Assembly (NCBI GenBank): GCA_905200315.1
Contig: CAJKKA010000111.1
Location: 1 to 5,537, forward strand
Length of the DNA: 5,537 bases
Direction: 5' to 3'
From: an uncultured Clostridium sp.
GTDB lineage: Bacteria; Bacillota_A; Clostridia; TANB77; CAG-508
The notes under the pieces are model-generated. The model saw nothing but the letters and a program-made list of their open reading frames with translations. It had not been told where the DNA came from and ran no database searches. Shown here in pieces: positions 1 through 5,537 of this stretch. Numbering within the stretch: the first letter of the stretch is position 1; each line of letters opens with the position of its first letter. The position numbers and the translations under genes were made by a program.

Positions 1-65
1 ACGCTTCCATTATCATGTGTTCAGCAATGTAGACCCTTTTAAATTAATTTAATATGAAATTTTAT

Positions 66-974
66 CTAAGAACCAACTACAACGCCTCCATTTGGATGTA
101 AAACTTGCCCTGACATATATCTAGAATCATCGCTAGCTAAAAATACATAGCTAGGTGCCATTTCAAAAGGTTGGCCTGCTCTATTCATAGGTACTTCACT
201 AGTTCCACTACCAAAAGTTTGTATTTGTTCAGCTGAAAAAGATGCAGGAATTAATGGTGTCCATATGGGACCTGGTGCTACACCATTTACTCTAATGCCA
301 TCCTTCATCAAAGATTGAGATAGAGATCTTGTAAGAGCAACTATAGCTCCTTTTGTTGCACTATAATCTATAAGAAGTGGTTCTCCTTGATATGCTGTAA
401 TAGATGTGGTATTTATTATAGATGATCCTTTTTTCAAATATGGAAGCACTGCTTTTATCATAAATATATAAGAATATATATTTGTTTTAAAAGTTAAATC
501 CATTTGCTCATAGGTAATATCCATTATACTATTTTGTACAAATTGTACTGCATGATTGTTTACTAGTATGTCAATTTTGCCAAAACACTCTAAAGCTTTA
601 TTCACAACAGTAGTGGACATATTTTCATCAGTTAAATCTCCTGGTACTAGTATACATCCGACCCCTAAACTTTCCACACAAGCCTTAGTCTCCATAGCAT
701 CTTTATCTTCATTAAGATATGATATTACAATATTAGCACCTTCTTTGGCAAATGCATAAGCTACTGCCCTTCCAATACCACTATCTCCTCCAGTTATAAT
801 TGCCACTTTATTTTTTAATTTCCCACTTCCCATATATTCTGGATTATTGGATATTGGTCTTGGCATCATAATATGCTCAATTCCAGGCTGACAATTTTGT
901 TCTTGAGGTGGAAATTGTATTTTCACAGTCTTACATTTTTCTTTAGTTCCAATACTTTTATAAATAGGGTACAT
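66..974 (-). CDS. SDR-family oxidoreductase, GSP39/YdaD/YhdF-like
   Basis: Predicted cytosolic NAD(P)-dependent short-chain dehydrogenase, 302 aa. It has the N-terminal extension typical of the general-stress-protein-39 subfamily (PPQEQ, QPGIEH and GSGKL motifs, residues 22-53), followed by a Rossmann fold. The glycine motif TGGDSGIG is at 61-68 and the adenine-contact DL at 113-114. Catalytic residues are N165, S191 and the YxxxK pair Y204/K208 in YSATKGA. The PGPIWTP segment at 234-239 and the C-terminal GQxLHxNGG are also typical. The usual NNAG/NNAA motif reads NNHA (139-142), a small deviation. The ATG at 974 has an AAAGGTGG ribosome binding site 6 nt upstream. Nothing suggests truncation. 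The substrate cannot be told from sequence; relatives are stress- or sporulation-associated in Bacillus. It lies 82 nt downstream of the phosphatase gene on the same strand with no terminator between, so partial co-transcription is possible. Confidence 0.93.
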   Translation of the reverse strand: MYPIYKSIGTKEKCKTVKIQFPPQEQNCQPGIEHIMMPRPISNNPEYMGSGKLKNKVAIITGGDSGIGRAVAYAFAKEGANIVISYLNEDKDAMETKACVESLGVGCILVPGDLTDENMSTTVVNKALECFGKIDILVNNHAVQFVQNSIMDITYEQMDLTFKTNIYSYIFMIKAVLPYLKKGSSIINTTSITAYQGEPLLIDYSATKGAIVALTRSLSQSLMKDGIRVNGVAPGPIWTPLIPASFSAEQIQTFGSGTSEVPMNRAGQPFEMAPSYVFLASDDSRYMSGQVLHPNGGVVVGS

Positions 975-989
975 ATGACACCACCTTTA

Positions 990-1019
990 AATAATATTTA
1001 CATCTCTATAAATATTATT
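990..1019. repeat. All-A/T perfect inverted repeat in the SDR leader
   Basis: Two 11-nt arms, AATAATATTTA (990-1000) and TAAATATTATT (1009-1019), are exact reverse complements around an 8-nt loop. The left arm lies 1 nt from the SDR ribosome binding site (988-981). On the minus strand the T7 run precedes the hairpin, so this is not a terminator for the upstream phosphatase gene. It could be a weak leader hairpin or an operator-like palindrome. Nearby TATAGA (1010-1005) could be a -10 box, but the -35 (TTAGTT, 1033-1028) is poor. In such AT-rich sequence, chance is also a fair explanation. Confidence 0.4.
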
Positions 1020-1056
1020 ATTAAAAAAACTAATATATACTTTAACATTTCTTAAT

Positions 1057-2214
1057 TTAAAAATACTCTATGTCTACTATTTTTCCCAATTTAATAAGTA
1101 CATCTTTTAAATGATTTAATATATCTACTTTATTACTTAATTTATTTGATAATTCTAATATTTGATTTGTTTGATTTACTGATTTTCCTACCATTAACTT
1201 TATATGTAGTGAATCTTCGTATAACATTTTAGCCAGCTTAGATGAACCATCTTCTTTGTATAAAACTTCATAATCTGTTGTATTTAAAATATGTTCTAAA
1301 ATAGACGTAGCTTTTTGTAAAGTTATAACACCTTCTGTAACTAAATCTACACCTTCAATATATCCCACTGGTGGAATATCTTTGTCCACTATTTTCCCTG
1401 GCTTATAACTTTTTTTCAATTCTCTTGATACAATTCTTGCCGTAGTTCCACCACAAATAATTTTTTTACCTCTTGCATTTTTAAATTTATTTACTATTTC
1501 ACTGTCCCTTGACTTATCCACCGGTGGTCCTGATAGTAAGACTACCTTTTTATCTCTAATTATTTTTAAAGTTGCCACTGTAGTATCATCTATTGGTTCA
1601 TAATAATAAAGTTCATTAAAAAGATCCAGTATATTATTTGTCATTTCCTTTGCATTCATTTCTTTTAAATAACATTTTTTTATGTAATGGCAAGTATCTT
1701 CATAAGTCCATGGTTTTATCCAGTTGCCATTTTTTCCTGCAAATTTATATCCATCACTAATAAGTATTAGATTATCATTATGCTTAAGTTGTATACTCGT
1801 TTCTCTAATTCTTTTTTTGTATATTATTCTTTCATTCCAATGAAGTTTTAAAAAATCACCACCTCTTAAAAAGATTACTGAAGGATTATCAAATTCAGCT
1901 ATATATGCCATCCCTCCTTGATCAACTCTTATTAGTGTAAATGTAGAATAAGCAATATTTAATGTGGGTGATATAGGTAACGTGCGACTTATTGTTTCAA
2001 CTACATCATCTAGCTTCATTTTTTCTTTTAACATTGTAACACCTATCTTTGATGTTAATGTTGCTAAAATATTTGCTTTTACTCCACTGCCTAGACCATC
2101 TGCTAAAGCCATGACAAATATGTCATCATCACTATAAAATTCTACTTTATCACCACATAACTCTTCCTTATATTTAAACAAACTTCCATAGGCAAAATCA
2201 ACAAAGTATTTCAT
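1057..2214 (-). CDS. SpoIIE/PP2C-type Ser/Thr phosphatase, partner of hydrogenase-like sensor
   Basis: Predicted cytosolic Mn/Mg-dependent serine/threonine phosphatase, 385 aa from the start chosen here. The PP2C/SpoIIE domain covers about residues 1-220. Metal-binding motifs are visible: GD at 21-22, ADGLGSG at 38-44, SDG at 153-155 and DDTT at 209-212. A second domain (about 222-385) begins with LLSGPPVDKSRDSE and contains CGGTTARIVSRE (254-265), then GYIEGVDLVTEG; I cannot assign it to a known fold. No transmembrane segment is seen. An ATG at 2235 would give seven more residues and overlap the upstream gene, but it has no Shine-Dalgarno, whereas the ATG at 2214 has GAGGAAGG 8 nt away. The start follows the upstream stop by 1 nt, so translational coupling is likely. 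From the pairing I infer that it dephosphorylates a signalling protein, such as a STAS anti-anti-sigma factor, under control of the upstream sensor; no kinase or STAS gene is in the window. Confidence 0.88.
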   Translation of the reverse strand: MKYFVDFAYGSLFKYKEELCGDKVEFYSDDDIFVMALADGLGSGVKANILATLTSKIGVTMLKEKMKLDDVVETISRTLPISPTLNIAYSTFTLIRVDQGGMAYIAEFDNPSVIFLRGGDFLKLHWNERIIYKKRIRETSIQLKHNDNLILISDGYKFAGKNGNWIKPWTYEDTCHYIKKCYLKEMNAKEMTNNILDLFNELYYYEPIDDTTVATLKIIRDKKVVLLSGPPVDKSRDSEIVNKFKNARGKKIICGGTTARIVSRELKKSYKPGKIVDKDIPPVGYIEGVDLVTEGVITLQKATSILEHILNTTDYEVLYKEDGSSKLAKMLYEDSLHIKLMVGKSVNQTNQILELSNKLSNKVDILNHLKDVLIKLGKIVDIEYF

Positions 2215-2215
2215 A

Positions 2216-3925
2216 TTATTTTCCTTCCTCATCAATAAGTTCTTTTAGCTTAGTAAGAGTAACTTTTGTTTCAGCTGTAGTTTCTCCCAATAAACTAGCT
2301 ATTTCTTGAGCAACTTCCATTTGTTTATTTATAACATTTTGAGCCATATTTACAGCATCAACTTTCATAAATTGAAGTTCTTCTTTTTGTTTTTCTTCTT
2401 CAGTAATATCATTTGCTATCCATATAAATATTTGAGAACTGGCAATCCAAATTATATTTTCAACTATTATAGATTTAGGATTTTTTATATTTGATCTTTT
2501 TCTGATGATATTTTCTTGATTTTCTTTTACTTTTTTAAACTTTTCTTCATCTAAAAATCTACTTACGGGATTATTTTTAATTTGTTCTTTAGTGGTTCTA
2601 AAAAATTTAAGAGCTGCTGGATTTAGTTCTTGAAAAGAAAATTTATCATCTATTATGGCTATTAAGTTTGGTGTTATATTAAATAATACATTTGCTTTGT
2701 TTTCTGCATTTTTTCTAAGATAAGGTAAACACATAGAACTATCTGCCAAATTATTAAAAATAGCTTTTGCTTTTTCCCTACAAGAACTATAACCACAAGC
2801 TTTGCAATTTATCTCATCACTCTTTGAAAACATACCCATCGTTTTAAGTATTTCTTTCATTTGCTTATCTGTGGGATTTTTTAAAGGCTTATATCTTGAC
2901 TTAAAAGTTCTTCTTAAATCAATATTTTTTATTATTTCATCATAAGAATTATTATCTTCAAAATAAATATCTTTTTTATATTTTTCACTGTATTTTTTTA
3001 AATTCAACTTTCTTTCATAAGAACTACTGCTCATGGGATTTATACCTGTTCCTCCAATACATCCATTTATGCAAAAGTTCATTTCAAACACTGTATTAGA
3101 TACTTTTTTTCTGCGAATTGCTTTTAATACTTGTATGCAATCTTCTATACCATCTATGTATGCCAGTTCTTTTTTTATAGGTCTGTCTTTAAATATTTCT
3201 TTATTTCCCCATAAAAAAGGATATACAGACTTATAATTGCTTATTTTATCTAGAGGTGATCTCTCATAATTCTCCCAAGAAATCTTTTCTTTTTTCAACC
3301 ATCTTTTTAATTCTTCAAAGGTAATTACTGCATCTATACAATTTTCATTTCTACCTTCATCTTTTTTTCCAAGACAAGATCCAATAAAGGCCACCTTTGT
3401 TTCTTTTCCATACTTTTCTTTTATCATTTTACCATGACATAAAAATACTGAAATACTTGGAATTAAGTTTTTTATCAAGTCGGGATAATGCTTTTCTATT
3501 AAATTTACTATAGTTGGACATAAAGTAGTAATATAATTTTCATCATCATCTTTATTTAAATATTTATAATACTCTTCTAAAATAGGTTTAGCGGCTACTA
3601 AAGATTCTTCTACAGCTTTAAATCCTAAGCTTTTTAATACATTGGGTAATTTATCACTATTTTCTCCCCATATGGCAGAAAAGCTAGGTGCTATTGAAAC
3701 TACTACATCATTATTTTCTTTTACAAGGGATTTTATTGTGGGAATTTCTGAAGATAATACTTTATGTTTTTTAGGACAGGCATTGAAGCACTGATCACAG
3801 ACAATACATCTTTCTTGGATAATTCTAGCTTGTTCATTTTTTATTTCTATGGCATTAACAGGACATACTCTTACACAAGCATAACAATTTTTACAATTTG
3901 CTACACTAAAATAGTCAAACCACAT
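2216..3925 (-). CDS. Putative sensory [FeFe]-hydrogenase-like protein with PAS domain
   Basis: 569-aa iron-sulfur sensor protein. Order: two [4Fe-4S] ferredoxin motifs (C11/C14/C17/C21 and C40/C43/C46/C50, each followed by P); H-cluster domain about 70-340; Fes-type [4Fe-4S] motif C374-x2-C377-x4-C382-x16-C399; PAS domain about 410-515; charged C-terminal helix about 520-569. H-cluster loops are L1 TTLCPTI (133-139), L2 GSCLGKKDE (182-190) and L3 EMNFCINGC (281-289). Aligned by eye to CpI, all four cubane cysteines remain (C136, C184, C285, C289), as do K187 and E190. The proton-relay Cys is L135, the L2 Pro is S183 and the L3 Met is N283. There is no signal peptide and no HydB/HydC-type partner, and the next gene is a phosphatase. 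The layout resembles phosphatase-linked group C sensory hydrogenases (C3 in the HydDB scheme, from memory). It probably senses H2 or redox state; catalytic turnover is doubtful. The ATG at 3925 has an excellent ribosome binding site. Confidence 0.9.
   Translation of the reverse strand: MWFDYFSVANCKNCYACVRVCPVNAIEIKNEQARIIQERCIVCDQCFNACPKKHKVLSSEIPTIKSLVKENNDVVVSIAPSFSAIWGENSDKLPNVLKSLGFKAVEESLVAAKPILEEYYKYLNKDDDENYITTLCPTIVNLIEKHYPDLIKNLIPSISVFLCHGKMIKEKYGKETKVAFIGSCLGKKDEGRNENCIDAVITFEELKRWLKKEKISWENYERSPLDKISNYKSVYPFLWGNKEIFKDRPIKKELAYIDGIEDCIQVLKAIRRKKVSNTVFEMNFCINGCIGGTGINPMSSSSYERKLNLKKYSEKYKKDIYFEDNNSYDEIIKNIDLRRTFKSRYKPLKNPTDKQMKEILKTMGMFSKSDEINCKACGYSSCREKAKAIFNNLADSSMCLPYLRKNAENKANVLFNITPNLIAIIDDKFSFQELNPAALKFFRTTKEQIKNNPVSRFLDEEKFKKVKENQENIIRKRSNIKNPKSIIVENIIWIASSQIFIWIANDITEEEKQKEELQFMKVDAVNMAQNVINKQMEVAQEIASLLGETTAETKVTLTKLKELIDEEGK
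2223..2230 (-). promoter_or_regulatory. Ribosome binding site deciding the phosphatase start
   Basis: The minus strand reads GAGGAAGG, then an 8-nt spacer, then ATG at 2214. It lies inside the last codons of the hydrogenase-like gene. The in-frame ATGs at 2235 and 2232 have no comparable site upstream, so 2214 is the preferred start. Confidence 0.75.
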
Positions 3926-3932
3926 ACTTGAT

Positions 3933-3938
3933 CCTCCT
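3933..3938 (-). promoter_or_regulatory. Strong ribosome binding site of the hydrogenase-like gene
   Basis: The minus strand reads TAAGGAGGAT (3940-3931), with AGGAGG 7 nt before the ATG at 3925. This is essentially the perfect anti-16S complement and fixes the start of the first gene of the operon. Confidence 0.85.
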
Positions 3939-3995
3939 TAATATTTTTTATAAATAATTTCTATAATTTTTTATTAATCCCTTCAATATGTGTTT

Positions 3996-4024
3996 ATTAT
4001 AAAAATTTCATTTTAAACAAAATA
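3996..4024 (-). promoter_or_regulatory. Candidate sigma-A promoter of the sensor-phosphatase operon
   Basis: A consensus -10 hexamer TATAAT reads on the minus strand at 4001-3996, about 70 nt before the start codon. The region at -35 spacing (about 4025-4019) is only T-rich (TATTTT or TTATTT), a poor match. An alternative is TTGAAG (3986-3981) with TATAGA (3965-3960), but its spacer is only 15 nt. The AT content makes chance hexamers common. Confidence 0.35.
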
Positions 4025-4050
4025 ATAGCCTAGGAATAAATTCCTAAGCT
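4015..4050 (-). terminator. Minus-strand rho-independent terminator-like hairpin beside the IS
   Basis: On the minus strand, arm AGCTTAGGAA (4050-4041), loop TTTA and arm TTCCTAGGCT (4036-4027) are followed by the T-rich tail ATTATTTTGTTT (4026-4015). In minus-strand RNA all ten positions pair, one as U-G; in plus-strand RNA that position is a C-A mismatch. This points to a terminator for a minus-strand gene once located immediately upstream of the hydrogenase operon and now separated from it by the insertion sequence. The stem is modest in strength. Confidence 0.5.
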
Positions 4051-4051
4051 C

Positions 4052-4085
4052 AGAGTGTAGACAAAGTCTACACTCTTTTATTTTT
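4052..4085 (+). terminator. Hairpin with T-tract at the IS left end
   Basis: Arms AGAGTGTAGAC (4052-4062) and GTCTACACTCT (4066-4076) are perfect 11-nt reverse complements with an AAA loop, followed by TTTATTTTT. This is a strong intrinsic terminator for plus-strand transcription, placed just before the transposase ribosome binding site. It would block read-through from outside promoters, a common protective feature of insertion sequences. The outer arm probably is the terminal inverted repeat itself. Confidence 0.75.
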
Positions 4086-4113
4086 GTCAATACTCTTATA
4101 TGAGGTGATAAAA

Positions 4114-4725
4114 ATGTTAACAATAAGAGAAAATAATTTTAGAAATGAAGAACAATATATTACGATAGATAGTTTAGTTCCCAAAAATCATTTAGTCAGA
4201 AAGATTGAAAATGCAATTAATTTTGAATTTATCTATGATGAAGTAAAAGATTTATACTCACCGCTAGGTGCACCTAGCATAGATCCCGTTGTTTTAATAA
4301 AAATTGTGTTAATTCAATACCTATTTGGAATACCATCAATGAGGCAAACTATAAAAGATATAGAGGTTAATGTTGCATATAGATGGTTTTTAGGTTATTC
4401 TTTGACAGAAAAAATACCACACTTCTCTACATTCAATAAAAATTATGAAAGAAGATTTAAAGATACAGATTTATTTGAGGTTATATTCAAAAAAATATTA
4501 GCTCAAGCTACGCTTAATGGATTTATTGATTCATCTAATATTTTCATAGATTCTACTCATATAAAAGCAAGTGCAAATAAAAAGAAATATAATAAAATAG
4601 AAATTGATATGCAAGCAAAGAAATATCAAGATTTATTGGATAAAGAAATTAATGAAGATAGATTAAAACATGGTAAAAAACCTTTAGCTAAACCTGATTT
4701 AAGTGTAAAAAAAAACAAAAAATAG
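4114..4725 (+). CDS. IS1182-family transposase, N-terminal part (first frame)
   Basis: 203 codons. It carries the N-terminal DUF772-like region of IS1182 transposases (about 15-110, including SMRQTIKDIEVNVAYRWFLGY) and the first catalytic aspartate, D146 in FIDSTHIKASAN (nt 4549-4551). The ATG at 4114 has GAGGTG (4102-4107) 6 nt upstream. An in-frame TTG at 4084 would add ten residues, but it lies in the terminator T-tract and is unlikely. The frame ends in SVKKNKK and TAG at 4723, inside an A-rich run where full-length relatives continue as one polypeptide. The remaining catalytic residues are in the next frame, so this product alone cannot be an active transposase. If made, it might act as an inhibitor, which is speculation. 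Confidence 0.85.
   Translation: MLTIRENNFRNEEQYITIDSLVPKNHLVRKIENAINFEFIYDEVKDLYSPLGAPSIDPVVLIKIVLIQYLFGIPSMRQTIKDIEVNVAYRWFLGYSLTEKIPHFSTFNKNYERRFKDTDLFEVIFKKILAQATLNGFIDSSNIFIDSTHIKASANKKKYNKIEIDMQAKKYQDLLDKEINEDRLKHGKKPLAKPDLSVKKNKK
4707..4722 (+). other. A9-C-A6 slippery run at the transposase frame change
   Basis: Nine A, one C and six A lie inside the only 28-nt stretch where both frames are open (the -1 frame opens at 4698 after a TGA at 4695; the 0 frame stops at 4723). In 0-frame phase the sequence reads A AAA AAC (4710-4716), the heptamer type used by IS1 for -1 frameshifting. A9 is also long enough for RNA polymerase slippage. A single missing A is the competing explanation. No clear stimulatory stem-loop or upstream Shine-Dalgarno is visible. 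Confidence 0.7.
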
Positions 4726-5537
4726 AGAGTAAAACAGATAAAGATAGTGGGATGTTCTTTAAAAATGAAAAGGAAAAATGCTTCGCATATTTATCTCATA
4801 CAGCATGTGATAAAAATAATTTTATTTTAGACTTTCATATAACTCCTGGCAATATACATGATAGTGTAGCTTTTTCTGACTTATATAAAAAGTTAAAGCA
4901 AAATATCAAACATCCAATCTCAGCGATAGCTATTGATGCAGGATATATAACTCCTTATATATGTAAAACACTTTTAGATGATAACATAATACCTGCTATC
5001 CCATATAAAAGACCTATGACTAAAAAAGGTTACTTCAAAAAATATGAATATGTGTATGATGAATATTATGATTGTTATTTATGTCCAAATAATAAAATAT
5101 TAAAGTATTCAACAACTAATAGGGATGGTTATAGAGAATATAAGTCAAACGTTTTTGATTGTAAAAATTGTATGTATGTAAAAAAGTGCACTAATAGTAA
5201 ATCTAATCAAAAGATATTGACTAGACATATTTGGCAAGATTATATAGAAGAGGCCAATCATTTAAGATATAAAACAGAAGTTAAAAAAATTTATCAGAAG
5301 AGAAAAGAAACAATTGAACGTGTATTTGCCGATGCAAAAGAAAAACATGGTATGAGATATACCAAATTAAGAGGCTTACAAAAAATTAAAATGGAGGTAA
5401 GTCTTATTTTCTCATGCATGAATTTAAAAAAATTGGCCAATTGGATATGGAGGGATACCTCCGGTTTAGTTAGGCGTACGCCTATTTTAATGAATTTTCA
5501 TATTTTTTATCTATATATAATAAAAATGGTACCCTTT
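4716..5537 (+). CDS. IS1182-family transposase, C-terminal part (-1 frame, runs off window)
   Basis: This frame is open from 4698 to the window edge (274 codons from 4716). It continues the transposase without loss: QKIESKTDKDSGMFF follows directly from the first part. It holds the other two catalytic residues, D in AIDAGY (4935-4937) and E in ETIERVFADAKEKHG (5316-5318). Between them are CxxC (in DCYLCP) and CxxCx5C (in CKNCMYVKKC), a possible metal-binding cluster often seen in this family. The end reads LKKLANWIWRDTSG and then MVPF at the edge; the stop must lie beyond. There is no obvious independent start, so expression probably depends on a -1 shift from the first frame, giving a fusion of about 475 residues or slightly more. 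If no shift occurs, this is a pseudogene half. Confidence 0.85.
5449..5484 (+). repeat. Two adjacent small stem-loops near the transposase 3' end
   Basis: GGAGG-GATA-CCTCC spans 5449-5462, and the perfect palindrome TAGGCGTACGCCTA spans 5471-5484, followed by TTTTAA. Both lie in the open transposase reading frame, so they are not simple gene-end terminators. They are the most GC-rich short blocks in this part of the window. Function unknown. Confidence 0.4.

Larger units (their letters stand above)
4052..5537 (+). mobile_element. IS1182-family insertion sequence, right end outside the window
   Basis: The element is recognised from its transposase, which matches the IS1182 family by eye along its whole length (IDSLVP start, SMRQTIKDIEVNVAYRWFLGY, IPHFSTF, YKRPMTKKG, TIERVFADAKEKHGMRYT). 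The left end is placed near 4049-4052, where CAGAGTGTAGACAAA begins and the transposase leader starts. This boundary is inferred, because the right terminal repeat and any target duplication lie beyond 5537. The element is transcribed divergently from the sensor operon and leaves that operon's candidate promoter intact. Confidence 0.85.

Noticed and set aside
28..34. TGTAGAC near the left edge also occurs in the IS left-end hairpin (4056-4062).
   Set aside because: A 7-base match is expected by chance at about this frequency; no transposase remnant or extended similarity accompanies it.
1..46. Short open stretch on the minus strand (KRVYIAEH, then MIMEA) running off the left edge, and a 13-codon plus-strand stretch ending at TAA (40-42).
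   Set aside because: Too short to judge. The minus-strand ATG has no properly spaced ribosome binding site, and I recognise no protein family.
556..759. 67-codon plus-strand frame opposite the SDR gene.
   Set aside because: Antisense shadow of a clearly real gene; no ribosome binding site or recognisable domain.
873..1055. 60-codon plus-strand frame across the SDR start and the intergenic gap.
   Set aside because: Low-complexity translation, overlaps the real gene on the opposite strand, no family match.
2306..2494. 62-codon plus-strand frame rich in F, Y, I and N.
   Set aside because: Antisense shadow of the hydrogenase-like gene; its composition is what AT-rich antisense sequence gives.
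3033..3236. 67-codon plus-strand frame opposite the H-cluster domain.
   Set aside because: Antisense shadow; the minus-strand gene has strong motif support.
2216..3925. Interpretation as an ordinary catalytic HydA or NADP-reducing hydrogenase subunit.
   Set aside because: The L1 proton-relay Cys is replaced, there is no electron-transfer partner subunit, and PAS plus phosphatase context points to sensing.
4084..4113. TTG at 4084 as the transposase start (MSILLYEVIK extension).
   Set aside because: It lies in the T-tract of the hairpin with no Shine-Dalgarno, while the ATG at 4114 has GAGGTG at good spacing.
1..5537. CRISPR arrays, tRNA or rRNA genes, riboswitches.
   Set aside because: I saw no regularly spaced direct repeats, no cloverleaf or rRNA-like segments, and the leaders are too short and AT-rich for a known riboswitch.

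Overview
The window looks like chromosomal DNA from a low-GC Firmicute, most likely a Clostridium or close relative. It is very AT-rich with strong AGGAGG-type ribosome binding sites, and it encodes a ferredoxin/[FeFe]-hydrogenase-like protein paired with a SpoIIE/PP2C-type phosphatase. A clostridial-type IS1182-family insertion sequence lies beside them. The genus is inferred from composition and gene content, not from a marker gene.

Left part (66-974, minus strand): a complete short-chain dehydrogenase of the GSP39/YdaD/YhdF stress-protein subfamily. Its short leader holds an all-A/T inverted repeat directly upstream of the ribosome binding site. I assign no gene to bases 1-65.

Centre (1057-3925, minus strand): a tight two-gene unit. 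The first gene (3925-2216) encodes a putative sensory [FeFe]-hydrogenase-like protein with a 2x[4Fe-4S] ferredoxin domain, an H-cluster domain, a Fes [4Fe-4S] motif, a PAS domain and a C-terminal helix. The second gene (2214-1057) encodes a PP2C/SpoIIE phosphatase with an extra C-terminal domain I cannot identify. The stop and start codons are one base apart, so translation is probably coupled. The four H-cluster cysteines are kept, but the proton-relay cysteine and two other near-invariant active-site residues are replaced. This suggests a redox or H2 sensor more than a turnover enzyme. The natural reading is that the sensor sets the activity of the phosphatase, which would act on a phosphorylated regulator encoded elsewhere. 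No terminator is visible between the phosphatase and the dehydrogenase, so read-through into the latter is possible.

Right part (about 4052 to beyond 5537, plus strand): an IS1182-family element transcribed away from the hydrogenase operon. Its transposase is split into two overlapping frames by a -1 shift at an A9-C-A6 run, which contains an IS1-like A AAA AAC slippery motif in the correct phase. All three DDE residues are present, one in the first frame and two in the second. The second frame runs off the window. The left end of the element carries a strong hairpin and T-tract facing the transposase. Immediately outside it is a second hairpin that pairs fully only in minus-strand RNA, so it looks like the terminator of a gene that used to lie just upstream of the hydrogenase operon.
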